DNA from: Kaistia defluvii
Lineage (GTDB): Bacteria > Pseudomonadota > Alphaproteobacteria > Rhizobiales > Kaistiaceae
Length of the DNA: 64,000 bases
NCBI RefSeq assembly: GCF_040548815.1
Contig: NZ_JBEPSM010000002.1
Span: 496,001-560,000 of the forward strand
Direction: 5' to 3'
The stretch's first letter is position 1; every line of letters begins with the position of its first letter. Below are positions 55,827-64,000 of this stretch, piece after piece. Position numbers and translations under genes: made by a program. The notes beneath the pieces are model-generated. The model did not search any database and was not told where the DNA came from. It saw nothing but the letters and a program-made list of their open reading frames with translations.

Positions 55827-55972
55827 GAATATCAATAAGGCTTCGATATAGATCGGGCTGATCCAGAGCTCGCTCTGGTCCAATACAGCGCATGTCTTGG
55901 CCGCTCCGATGGCCAATCAGACGCCCGGTCAATCTATTCGTGCGGGGCCAAAAGTAATTCTCATGGAGATTG

Positions 55973-57487
55973 ATGTTGCGTATCGCCGTCATCCACATCT
56001 CGCAGGAAACCAACGACTTCAATCCGGTGCCGACGACGCTCTACGACTATGCGGGCTTCGGGATCTATGAAGGCCAGGAGATCTTCGAGAAGCTGCGCGG
56101 CTTCGGTCAGGTCGGCGGCCACCTCCAGGTGATGGAGGAATCCGGTCTCGAGATCGAGCTGATCCCGATCATTCGCGGCTATGCCTCGGCGGGCGGCCGA
56201 CTGTCGGCGGACACCTTCCAATTCTTTCAGGACAAGATCCGCGCCGGCCTGCTGGCGGCGGGCAAGATCGACGGGCTGGAACTGCAGCTGCACGGCGCCT
56301 GCTCGGCCGACGGAATCGACGATGTCGAGGGCGAGCAGATCGCGCTTTGCCGCGAGATCCTGGGCCCGGACGTGCCGATCGTGCTCGGTCTCGATCACCA
56401 TGCCAATGTCACGCAGAAGATCATCGACAATGCGACCGCCATCGTCGGCCACCGCACCCAGCCGCACGATGTCTATGACACGGGCGTCCTCGGCGCCAAG
56501 CTGTTGCTGCGCATCCTGACCGAGGGGCTGAAGCCGACGATCGCCTGGCGCAAGATCCCGCTCGTCTCGCATCAGGAGCAGTTCCTGACCTCGCAGGGAC
56601 CGATGAAGGTCTGGTTCGACGCGGCCCGTGCCGTCGAGGCCGATCCGCGCGTGCTGCAGGCGTCGAACTATCCGATGCAGCCCTGGCTCGACGTCGCCGA
56701 GGGCGGATGGGCCACCATCGTTGTCACCGACAACGACCAGGCTTTGGCGGAAAAGCTCGCCGACGATCTGGCCGATCTCTGCTGGTCGTTGCGCGATGAC
56801 TTCCAGATCCGTGAGTCGGTCTCGGTCGATGATGCGGTCCGTCAGGCGGACGCCGCGCCCGGTCTGGCGATCCTCAGCGATACCGGCGACACGGTGTTTG
56901 GCGGCGCGGCGGGCGACAGCAACCTGTTGCTCGAAGCCATGGTGCGCCTGGGTATCGGCAAGCGCGCGCTGGTGCCGCTGATCTCGCCCGTGGCGGCGGC
57001 CAGGTTGGTCGCGGCCGGGGAAGGGGCGACGGTGACGCTGGCGCTTGGCGGCGACGCGGCGACGGAATTCTTCACCCCGCTCGAAGTCACGGGCACGGTT
57101 CGCACGGTCGGCGGCGGCTTGTTGAAGATCGAGGGCTACAACCACCAGAGCGAGGTCGATCTCGGACCATCCGTCATCTTCGATGTCGGTCCGGTCACGC
57201 TGATGATCACCACGCTGCGCGCCGTCGCCGGAAACGTGCCGGGCGTCTACCGGGCCATGGGGGTCGAGCCGACTGATTACGGCATCGCCGTGCTGAAGAC
57301 GGCGTCGAACTTCCAGTATTTCGCGCCGATCGCGTCCACCGTCATTCGCGCCGATACGCGCGGTCCCGGCCAGTCGGACGTGTTCACGCTGCCGTGGAAA
57401 CGGATTCCGCGCCCGATCTATCCGATCGAAACCTTTGACGACTGGCGGGCGCACTCGTCTCAGCCCGGCCAGCGCGTCGACGCCTGA
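55973..57487 (+). CDS. M81 family metallopeptidase (MlrC-like), copy C
   Basis: The 504-aa protein has E12 (SQETNDFNP), H107 (QLHGAC), D141 and H143 (GLDHHANVT) and H165 (TQPHDVYDTG), with a C-terminal domain having LSDTGDTVFGGAAGDSN. It is a third distinct branch of the family. It begins a transcript that continues into the dipeptide-type binding protein gene 56 bases later, so it probably acts on what that importer brings in. The start is ATG 55973 (GGAG upstream); TTG 55976 is possible. Confidence 0.88.
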   Translation: MLRIAVIHISQETNDFNPVPTTLYDYAGFGIYEGQEIFEKLRGFGQVGGHLQVMEESGLEIELIPIIRGYASAGGRLSADTFQFFQDKIRAGLLAAGKIDGLELQLHGACSADGIDDVEGEQIALCREILGPDVPIVLGLDHHANVTQKIIDNATAIVGHRTQPHDVYDTGVLGAKLLLRILTEGLKPTIAWRKIPLVSHQEQFLTSQGPMKVWFDAARAVEADPRVLQASNYPMQPWLDVAEGGWATIVVTDNDQALAEKLADDLADLCWSLRDDFQIRESVSVDDAVRQADAAPGLAILSDTGDTVFGGAAGDSNLLLEAMVRLGIGKRALVPLISPVAAARLVAAGEGATVTLALGGDAATEFFTPLEVTGTVRTVGGGLLKIEGYNHQSEVDLGPSVIFDVGPVTLMITTLRAVAGNVPGVYRAMGVEPTDYGIAVLKTASNFQYFAPIASTVIRADTRGPGQSDVFTLPWKRIPRPIYPIETFDDWRAHSSQPGQRVDA

Positions 57488-57543
57488 CCGTCCCATCCTG
57501 TCGGCGATGGCCGACTCCATGCACTCGAACGGGGGCCTACATC

Positions 57544-59109
57544 ATGAAGACCCAATTCCTTCGGACACTCAGGCGGCTGGGCTTCCTGTTCCTCGCCGCG
57601 ACCGCGCCTGTCGTCGTCGGCAGCGCCGGCTGGACCGCGCCGGTGCATGCCGAGGAACAGGCGCTGAAGGGCGGCACGCTGCGCGTGGCGCTGCTCGGCG
57701 ACATGACCAATTTCGACCCGCAGCAGTTCTCGACGGTGAACTTCCACCTGATCAAGAACCTCTATGACAGCCTGATCGAATATACGGCCGAGGGCGAGCC
57801 GGTGCCGAGCCTGGCGACCGCCTGGGCGATCGCGCCGGACAACCAGTCCGTGACGGTCACCCTGCGCGACGACGTCACCTTCCATAGCGGCGCCAAGCTC
57901 ACCTCCGCCGATGTGGCGGCGACGCTGGCCAAGGCGGCCGATCCCGAGCGCGGCAAGAACGTCTACGCCACCATGTCGATCGTCAAGGATTGGACGACGC
58001 CGGACGAGAAGACCGTCACGATCAACTTTAAGAGCCCGGCTCCGCAGCGCCAGATCACCGATCTCCTGCAGTTCCTGATCCCGATCGAGGCGGCCGGCAT
58101 CGCCACGGTCGAGACCGTGCCGGCCGGTACCGGCGCCTATCTGCTGGATAGCCGCGCCGTCGGCCAGGGCCTGACGCTGAAGGCCAATCCGAACTACTGG
58201 CGCAAGGGCCAGCCGATCGCCGAGAAGATCGAGTTCACCATTTTCAGCGAGGACGCCTCGGCCAGCGCGGCGCTCGAATCCGACGCGGTCGACATCGTCT
58301 ATGGCGGCACCTCGCGCAGCGCCGTGCGCCTGCAGGACGCCGGCTACCAGGTGCTGCGCGGCCCCGGTCCGCTGGTGCAGGTCTTCCGCATCAACTCGAC
58401 CCGTCCGCCCTTCACCAACGCCAAATTCCGTCAGGCCTTCAACTATCTGATGGACCGCGAGGGCATGCTGCGCGTCGGCTATGCCGGTCTGGGCGAGGTC
58501 GTGGCGCTGCCCTGGGCGCCGGCAAGCCCCGCCTTCGACGCGGCCTATACGGACGAGTTCGCCTATAATCTCGACAAGGCCAAGGAACTGCTCGCGGAGT
58601 CCGGCCTGACGCCGGCAGAAATGAGCAACTGGAAGATGCTGGTCTGGGGCAGCGACGAGCCGACCGTCGTCATCAGCCAGATCCTGCAGAGCGCGCTGGC
58701 CGAAGCCGGCATCAACATCGAGCTCGATGTCCGCCAGGGCGCGGAATATACCGAGGCGCTGCTCGCCGGCAATTTCGACGCCACCTTCGGCGCGGTCGGC
58801 AACGTGCAGAAATTCCCCTCCCGCGTCGCCACCAACAGCATCTACCGCGTCGTCAAGAACCCGGTGCTGAAGGACCCGCATCCCCATCCCGATTATGTTG
58901 CCGCCATCGAGCGGGTGAATACGACGTCCGGTCCGGATGCCGATGTGAAGGCGGCTTACGACAATCTCAATCGCGTGCTGGTCACGGACGCCTTCGCGAT
59001 CCCGACCAACTCCTATGACACCGGCCTGATCGTGGCGTCGCCGAAGCTCGGCGGGCTCGCGCTCGATATCGACAACCTGTTCGTCGCCCGCACGGTGGGC
59101 TTCCAGTGA
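57544..59109 (+). CDS. Dipeptide/oligopeptide-type ABC binding protein (family 5)
   Basis: The 521-aa precursor has a signal peptide ending VHA (cleavage near residue 36) and the SBP_bac_5 fold, with GGTLRVALLGDMTNFDPQ and VTVTLRDDVTFHSGAKLTSADV. It binds peptides or similar large ligands in the periplasm. It is the first gene of a complete importer and follows mlrC copy C. Confidence 0.92.
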   Translation: MKTQFLRTLRRLGFLFLAATAPVVVGSAGWTAPVHAEEQALKGGTLRVALLGDMTNFDPQQFSTVNFHLIKNLYDSLIEYTAEGEPVPSLATAWAIAPDNQSVTVTLRDDVTFHSGAKLTSADVAATLAKAADPERGKNVYATMSIVKDWTTPDEKTVTINFKSPAPQRQITDLLQFLIPIEAAGIATVETVPAGTGAYLLDSRAVGQGLTLKANPNYWRKGQPIAEKIEFTIFSEDASASAALESDAVDIVYGGTSRSAVRLQDAGYQVLRGPGPLVQVFRINSTRPPFTNAKFRQAFNYLMDREGMLRVGYAGLGEVVALPWAPASPAFDAAYTDEFAYNLDKAKELLAESGLTPAEMSNWKMLVWGSDEPTVVISQILQSALAEAGINIELDVRQGAEYTEALLAGNFDATFGAVGNVQKFPSRVATNSIYRVVKNPVLKDPHPHPDYVAAIERVNTTSGPDADVKAAYDNLNRVLVTDAFAIPTNSYDTGLIVASPKLGGLALDIDNLFVARTVGFQ

Positions 59110-59148
59110 TGGCGACGGGCACCGCTTCTCTCGCCGGAAGATCCACGC

Positions 59149-61206
59149 ATGGTTGACCCGGTTCTCTCCGTCCGGGGGCTCAAGGTGGATTTCGGCGGCG
59201 AGGGGCGCTCGGTGCCCGTCGTTCGCGGCGTCGATTTCGACGTCTATCCGAATGAAGTGCTCTGCATCGTCGGCGAATCCGGCTCCGGCAAGAGCGTCAC
59301 CTCCCTCGCGGTGACCGGGCTGCTGTCGGAAACCGCGCGGGTCGCGGGCTCGATCCGCCTCTGCGGCATCGACGTCACTACTGCCGCGCCGGAAACGCTC
59401 CGAAAGATGCGGGGCACCGATGTCGGCTTCATCTTCCAGGACCCGACCACGACGCTCAATCCGGTGCTTACCGTCGGACGCCAGATCACTGAGGGCGAAG
59501 TGGCGCACGGAAGGCTGCGGAAATCCGATGCGCATGCCCGCGCGGCGGAATTGCTGCGCGAGGTCGACATCGCCGATCCCGAGGGCCGGGCGGGGCAATA
59601 TCCGCACCAGTTTTCCGGCGGCATGCGCCAGCGCGCCGTCATCGCCATGGCGATGGCCGGCCAGCCGAAGCTGATCATCGCGGACGAGCCGACGACCGCG
59701 CTCGACGTCACCGTGCAGGCGCAGGTGCTGGCCGTCCTCGCCCGTCGCCAGGCCGAGATGGGCTCGGCCGTCATCCTGATCACGCATGATCTCGGCGTCG
59801 TCGCTGAAGTCGCCGACCGGGTCGCCGTCATGTATGGCGGCCGCATTGTCGAGACGGCCCCGGTCGCCGAGATCTTTGCCAGCCCCCGCCATCCCTATAC
59901 GCGCGCGCTGCTGCGCAGCATTCCGCGCATCGACACGTCGGATTCAAGGCTCGACCCGATCCCCGGCCAGCCGCCGATCCCGGGCGCCTTGCCCCGCGGC
60001 TGCGACTTCCAGCCGCGCTGCGCCGTGGGCCATAACCGGCCGATCTGCGCGGCGGAGGATCCGGCACAGCGCGCGGTCGGCGAAAGCCGTCTATCCGCCT
60101 GCCACTTTGCCGAGGAACTGCCGGTAGCCCCGCTTGCCGCCGAGCCGCGCCTCCATGCGGAGGCGGCGCCGAGAATGCCGGAACCCTTGCTGGTCGTCGA
60201 AGGCCTGAAAGTGCATTTTCCGGTCAAGACCGGCGTGCTTCGGCGCACGACCGGCTGGGTCAAGGCGGTGGATGGCGTCAGCCTCTCCGTCAATCCCGGC
60301 GAGACGGTCAGCCTGGTCGGTGAATCCGGCTGCGGCAAGACGACGACCGGCCGTGCCATCATGGGCCTGATCCGCGCCACGGGCGGCAGCATCCGCTTCG
60401 CCGGCCAATCGATCCGCGACCTCGATCGCGGTTCGATGCGCAAGGCGCGCCGGCAGATGCAATATGTCTTCCAGGACCCTTATGCCTCGCTCAATCCGGT
60501 GCTTTCGGTCGAGGACATCGTGGCCGAGCCGCTGCGTATCCACGGTCTCTATGACGAAATGGGCGGCGCGCGGCGCATCGCCGAATTGTTCGATCTTGTC
60601 GGGCTGTCGCGCACCATGCTCGGCCGGTTCCCCAGCGAATTTTCCGGCGGCCAGAAGCAGCGCATCGGCATTGCCCGCGCGCTGGCCCTTCAGCCGAAAC
60701 TGCTGATCCTCGACGAGCCTGTCGCCGCTCTCGACGTCTCGATCCAGGCGCAGGTGATCAACCTGCTGCAGGATTTGCAGCGCGAACTCGGCCTCGCCTA
60801 TCTGTTCATCGCGCACAACCTCTCGGTCGTGCGTCATGTCTCGGACCGGGTCGCCGTCATGTATCTCGGCCGCATCGTCGAGGAGAGTTCGCGCGACGGG
60901 CTCTACGACCTGCCGGTCCATCCCTATACGCAGAGCCTGCTTTCGGCGGCTCCCGTGCCGGATCCGGCCGTGCGCGACACGCGGCGGCGGATCGTGCTCG
61001 AAGGCGAGATCCCCAACCCGGCCTCGCCGCCTTCGGGCTGCACCTTCCATCCGCGCTGCTTCCGCGCCACCGAGATCTGCTCGGCCAAGGCGCCCCCCTT
61101 CGAGCGCTATCTTGACCTCCCGACCCGCACGGCCTGCCACCATGCCGGCCCTCTGGATGGGCGACGCAACGTGTTCGCATCCGGCGCGATGGAGGCGGCC
61201 TCGTGA
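59149..61206 (+). CDS. Fused dipeptide ABC transporter ATP-binding protein (DppD-DppF type)
   Basis: The 685-aa protein has two complete ABC modules. Module 1 has Walker A GESGSGKS (42-49) and FSGGMRQRAVIAMAMA; module 2 has Walker A GESGCGKT (near 391) and FSGGQKQRIGIARALAL. Each ends with an oligopeptide-type cysteine-rich tail (CDFQPRCAVGHNRPIC; CTFHPRCF...C). This is GsiA/YejF-like, with DppD and DppF in one chain. It overlaps the first permease gene by 4 bases. Confidence 0.93.
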   Translation: MVDPVLSVRGLKVDFGGEGRSVPVVRGVDFDVYPNEVLCIVGESGSGKSVTSLAVTGLLSETARVAGSIRLCGIDVTTAAPETLRKMRGTDVGFIFQDPTTTLNPVLTVGRQITEGEVAHGRLRKSDAHARAAELLREVDIADPEGRAGQYPHQFSGGMRQRAVIAMAMAGQPKLIIADEPTTALDVTVQAQVLAVLARRQAEMGSAVILITHDLGVVAEVADRVAVMYGGRIVETAPVAEIFASPRHPYTRALLRSIPRIDTSDSRLDPIPGQPPIPGALPRGCDFQPRCAVGHNRPICAAEDPAQRAVGESRLSACHFAEELPVAPLAAEPRLHAEAAPRMPEPLLVVEGLKVHFPVKTGVLRRTTGWVKAVDGVSLSVNPGETVSLVGESGCGKTTTGRAIMGLIRATGGSIRFAGQSIRDLDRGSMRKARRQMQYVFQDPYASLNPVLSVEDIVAEPLRIHGLYDEMGGARRIAELFDLVGLSRTMLGRFPSEFSGGQKQRIGIARALALQPKLLILDEPVAALDVSIQAQVINLLQDLQRELGLAYLFIAHNLSVVRHVSDRVAVMYLGRIVEESSRDGLYDLPVHPYTQSLLSAAPVPDPAVRDTRRRIVLEGEIPNPASPPSGCTFHPRCFRATEICSAKAPPFERYLDLPTRTACHHAGPLDGRRNVFASGAMEAAS

Positions 61207-62084
61207 AGAAGATCGCCTCCAGGACGCTCTCCATCCTCGGCCGGCTGCTCGCCAGCAAGGGCTCGGCGCTGGCGCTGATCTTCCTCGTCGGCATCACGCT
61301 GGCGGCGATCTTCGCCGACTACCTGCCGCTCAATCCGGTGGGCCAGAAGCTCGCCAACGCCCTGAAGGGCCCTTCCGCCACCAACTGGTTCGGCACGGAC
61401 GAACTCGGCCGCGACATCCTCTCCCGCGTCATCTTCGGCGCGCGCACCTCGCTGGTGACGGCGGGCGGCGCGGTGATGATCGCGGCGCTGGTCGGGGTGC
61501 CGATCGGCCTCGTCGCCGGCTTTTTCGGCGGCTGGCGCGATGCGGCGCTGATGCGCTTCGTCGACGTGCTGCTGGCGCTCCCCGCGATCCTGTTCGCCAT
61601 GGCGATGATCGCGGTGCTCGGCCGCAGCCAGGCGGCGGCCCTGATCGCGGTGGGCCTGACCGGCATTCCGAGCTTTGCCCGCATCACGCGGGCGCAGGTG
61701 CTGACGCTCCGCAAGCGCGATTTCGTCACCGCCGTGGAGGCCTTTGGCGGCACCGCGACCTACAACATGTTCCGCACCATCCTGCCGAACAGTTGGAGCC
61801 CGATCTTCGTGCAGGTCGTCGTGCTCTGCTCGGTGGCGATCCTGCTCGAGGCAGCGCTTTCCTTCCTCGGCGTCGGCGTGCCGCCGCCCACTCCCAGCTG
61901 GGGCGAGATGCTGCGCACCGGAAAATCCTACCTGCATGAGGCGCCGTATTACGCCGTGCTGCCGGGCATTGTGCTGACGCTCACCATCCTTTCCTTCGAT
62001 GTGCTGGGCCGGGCGCTGTCCGGCCTGCTCGAAGGCCATCGCGATCCCGTCATCGCTCCCAAGGGCGAAGGGGCAACGCCATGA
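61203..62084 (+). CDS. Dipeptide ABC transporter permease, DppC type
   Basis: The 293-aa inner-membrane protein has an N-terminal OppC_N segment, NWFGTDELGRDILSRVIFGARTSL, and an EAA loop in RDFVTAVEAFGGTATYNMFRTILPNSWSPI. It overlaps the ATPase and next permease genes by 4 bases each. Confidence 0.92.
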   Translation: MKKIASRTLSILGRLLASKGSALALIFLVGITLAAIFADYLPLNPVGQKLANALKGPSATNWFGTDELGRDILSRVIFGARTSLVTAGGAVMIAALVGVPIGLVAGFFGGWRDAALMRFVDVLLALPAILFAMAMIAVLGRSQAAALIAVGLTGIPSFARITRAQVLTLRKRDFVTAVEAFGGTATYNMFRTILPNSWSPIFVQVVVLCSVAILLEAALSFLGVGVPPPTPSWGEMLRTGKSYLHEAPYYAVLPGIVLTLTILSFDVLGRALSGLLEGHRDPVIAPKGEGATP

Positions 62085-63028
62085 TCGGTTTCGTGCTGCG
62101 CCGCCTGCTGCAGCTGGCGCCCGTTCTGCTGCTCGCTTCCACCGCCATCTGGGCGATGATCTATGCCGTGCCCGGCGGGCCGATCGGCGCGATCGCCGGC
62201 GACAATGCCAGCCCGGAGCAGATCGCCGCCGCCACCGCGCAGTTCGGTCTCGACCGGCCGGTGCTGGTGCAATATGCGGACTGGCTCTGGAACGCGATCC
62301 GCGGCGATTTCGGCATCTCGATCCGCGGCCGCGCGCCGGTGCTGCAGCTGATCGGCGAACGCCTGCCGGCGACGCTGCAGCTCGCCTTCGCCGCGACGAT
62401 CGTCTCGCTCGTCATCGGCATTCCGGTCGCGATCGCCAGCGCGCTCCGGCCGGGTTCCTGGCTCGACCGCGTGCTGTCGGGCTGGAGCGCGCTGGCGCTC
62501 GGTGTGCCGACCTTCTGGCTCGGCATCCTGCTGATCCTGGTCTTCGCGGTCGAATTGCACTGGCTGCCCTCGGCTTCGGCCTATGTGCCGATCTGGGAGA
62601 ACCCGATCGGCGCGCTGCGCAATCTGGCTCTGCCGGCGCTGACGCTGGGCATCTATGTCTCGGGCATCCTGGCCCGTTTCCTGCGCGCCTCGCTGGTCAG
62701 CGAACTCCGCGCCGACTATGTGAGGACCGCGCGCTCGAAGGGGCTGCCGGAGCGGCAGATCGTCGGCGTGCACATCCTGCGCAATGCGCTGCTGCCCTTC
62801 ATCACGATCGTCGGGCTGATGATGGCCAATTTCATCGGCGGCGCGGTGGTAACCGAGGCGGTCTTCACCTATCCCGGCATCGGCCGGCTGCTGATCCAGG
62901 CGATCTCGACGCGCGACTACCCGCTGATCCAGGGCTGCATCGTCATCATCCTGGTGCTCTACATCGCGATCAACCTGGCCGTCGACGTGCTCTACGCCTA
63001 TATCGACCCGCGCATCGAGTACCGGTGA
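62081..63028 (+). CDS. Dipeptide ABC transporter permease, DppB type
   Basis: The 315-aa inner-membrane protein has the DppB/OppB features: DRPVLVQYADWLWNAIRGDFGIS and an EAA loop in ADYVRTARSKGLPERQIVGVHILRNALLPF. It is the last gene of the importer operon. The gene order (binding protein, ATPase, DppC, DppB) is reversed for the permeases relative to E. coli dpp. Confidence 0.92.
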   Translation: MIGFVLRRLLQLAPVLLLASTAIWAMIYAVPGGPIGAIAGDNASPEQIAAATAQFGLDRPVLVQYADWLWNAIRGDFGISIRGRAPVLQLIGERLPATLQLAFAATIVSLVIGIPVAIASALRPGSWLDRVLSGWSALALGVPTFWLGILLILVFAVELHWLPSASAYVPIWENPIGALRNLALPALTLGIYVSGILARFLRASLVSELRADYVRTARSKGLPERQIVGVHILRNALLPFITIVGLMMANFIGGAVVTEAVFTYPGIGRLLIQAISTRDYPLIQGCIVIILVLYIAINLAVDVLYAYIDPRIEYR

Positions 63029-63062
63029 GGGGAGCTTCAGCGAGCCCGGATGACGGGGGCGC

Positions 63063-63551
63063 TTAACCGACCTTGTGGCCCGGCCAGCCCATCAGCAGCT
63101 TGGCGTCCTTCTCGGCCTCGCGCGCCTTGTCCGGATCCTTGAAGATCCGCGTCACGCATTGCGGCTTGGTGCGGTCGATCACGTCGTAGACCATGTGATA
63201 TCCGGTCTTGTCCATGATCGGGCCGATCCATCCGGCGCAGTGATCGCAATAGCGCTCCATCGGGGCGGCGTCATTGTCCATCACCTTGGAAAGGCTCGGG
63301 CAGACATTCATCCGAAGCTCGAGACGGTCCTCGTTGAAATCGAGGTCCATGTCGCAGTTTTCCTCGATCTTGATGTGCGACCAGTATTCGTACATGCCCG
63401 CCAGCCCCTGCGTCTGGATCAACTCGAGGATGTGGCGTTCCTGGTTTTTCGAGATCGCCAGCCAGTAGGCTTCCAGTGCCTCTTCGCCCTGGCTTTCGAG
63501 GAACTTGAAGATCTCGTTGTAGAACCGCGTGAAGTGGTCGCTGGGGATCAT
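63063..63551 (-). CDS. Cysteine-containing protein, possibly ATC-hydrolase-like
   Basis: The 162-aa protein has C84 or so in NVCPSLSKV, C101/C104 in RYCDHCAGW and a cysteine in KPQCVTRIF. This C...YCxxC...C order resembles the L-2-amino-thiazoline-4-carboxylate hydrolase family (which makes L-cysteine from ATC), but identification is tentative. It is coupled by an ATGA overlap to the preceding gene, whose product shows a similar C-terminal layout, so the two may form a heteromer. It converges on the dipeptide importer operon. Confidence 0.75.
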   Translation of the reverse strand: MIPSDHFTRFYNEIFKFLESQGEEALEAYWLAISKNQERHILELIQTQGLAGMYEYWSHIKIEENCDMDLDFNEDRLELRMNVCPSLSKVMDNDAAPMERYCDHCAGWIGPIMDKTGYHMVYDVIDRTKPQCVTRIFKDPDKAREAEKDAKLLMGWPGHKVG

Positions 63552-63985
63552 GCGCGCCTCGCAATCACCTGCCGGCACGAACCCTCGCCGGTGAGTTCCG
63601 TCGTGATGGCGAAGGGCGAGCCCTCGGCCATGGCTTCGTTGGTGCGGCTGGTCTGGTCGCAGAAATGCGGCGAGACGTGGCCGACGAGGGCCTTCACATG
63701 ATGCCAGGCGGTGCAGCGGCGAACGGTGAGAACGATTTGCGCCTCGCCGATCTCGATATCGTAGTCGGCGCCCTCGCGATCGAAGAAATGGCGCCAGTGG
63801 CGCACCAACTGGCTGGTGTCGCCGGCGATGAGGTCGCTGCGGATGCTGGCGTAAACGTCGCGGCCGACCTTCCTGAAAATCGCGTCCATGGCGTCGACGC
63901 CGAAGCGCTCGACGATGAAGTCGATGGTCGTGTTGGTCGCGCCGTGGAAGTCGAGATGGACGTTGCCATCCTCCTCATAGCGCAT
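63548..63985 (-). CDS. Cysteine-containing protein, possibly ATC-hydrolase-like, 5' end uncertain
   Basis: At least 145 residues are encoded. The C-terminal half has RRCTAWHHVKALV, HFCDQTSRTNEAMAEGSPF and GEGSCRQVI, a C...FC...C pattern like that of the downstream protein. The ATG at 63985 has only a weak upstream site and the frame stays open to the window edge, so the true start may be outside. The downstream gene overlaps it by ATGA. Confidence 0.7.
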   Translation of the reverse strand: MRYEEDGNVHLDFHGATNTTIDFIVERFGVDAMDAIFRKVGRDVYASIRSDLIAGDTSQLVRHWRHFFDREGADYDIEIGEAQIVLTVRRCTAWHHVKALVGHVSPHFCDQTSRTNEAMAEGSPFAITTELTGEGSCRQVIARRA

Positions 63986-64000
63986 CGGACTTTCGTGCGT

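Noticed and set aside
50404..57487. A microcystin-degradation (mlr) gene cluster
   Set aside because: mlrA, mlrB and mlrD partners are absent; MlrC homologues are widespread with other roles.
57460..59892. An 810-codon minus-strand open frame opposite the dipeptide binding-protein gene
   Set aside because: Overlaps two well-supported plus-strand genes fully; composition is that of an antisense shadow.

Overview
The window is a high-GC chromosomal segment (I estimate mid-60s percent GC by eye) from an alphaproteobacterium, most likely Hyphomicrobiales. The evidence is the fused PhaAB-type cation antiporter subunit, many ABC uptake systems with private regulators, GTG/TTG starts, ATGA/TGATG gene overlaps, and rhizobial-style dispersed intergenic inverted repeats. 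The genus cannot be fixed from sequence alone. No rRNA, tRNA, IS element, phage or CRISPR was seen. Almost everything is catabolic or accessory: 62 protein genes, two of them at window edges (the one at the right edge may or may not be cut).

Layout. 1-372: 5' part of a LivG-type ATPase gene with its own promoter. 586-5951: amine/nitrogen cluster (cysteine hydrolase, N-formylglutamate amidohydrolase-like, glutamine-synthetase-like ligase, RpiR regulator, class III aminotransferase). 6036-7457: small genes (DUF983, acidic 67-aa protein, XRE regulator). 7580-16648 (minus): a tightly packed sugar operon with a ribose-type ABC importer, FadR-type regulator, Gfo/Idh oxidoreductase, TIM-barrel isomerase, two SDRs, an acetoacetate-decarboxylase-like enzyme and a rhamnose-mutarotase-like protein. 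Divergent from it is an enolase-superfamily dehydratase; two copies of one 17-bp operator lie between them. 18421-21653: SGNH esterase, arabinose/fucose-isomerase-like protein, zinc alcohol dehydrogenase. 21765-27855: six-gene Mrp/Pha cation/proton antiporter. 27913-37348: small XRE protein, then two paralogous polar amino-acid ABC importers separated by a GntR regulator and a divergent shikimate-dehydrogenase paralogue. 37571-44083: UxaA/GarD-type dehydratase, a GntR-like regulator with two winged helices, RpiR-SIS regulator, Atu3266-type amidohydrolase, aldehyde dehydrogenase. 44615-49790: carbohydrate ABC importer without its ATPase, SDR, aldose 1-epimerase. 50006-63028: three divergent MlrC/M81 metalloproteins with RidA, an IclR regulator, a D-serine-dehydratase-like PLP enzyme and a dipeptide-type ABC importer. 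63063-64000: two small, probably related cysteine-containing proteins.

How it fits together. Each block reads as regulator plus importer plus two to eight enzymes for one substrate class. The most unusual are the MlrC/RidA/PLP-enzyme block, which I read as a scavenging pathway for unusual (cyclic, D- or beta-amino-acid-containing) peptides, and the long sugar operon, which pairs a mutarotase and acid-sugar dehydratase with a beta-keto-acid-decarboxylase-like enzyme. Substrates are inferred, not shown.
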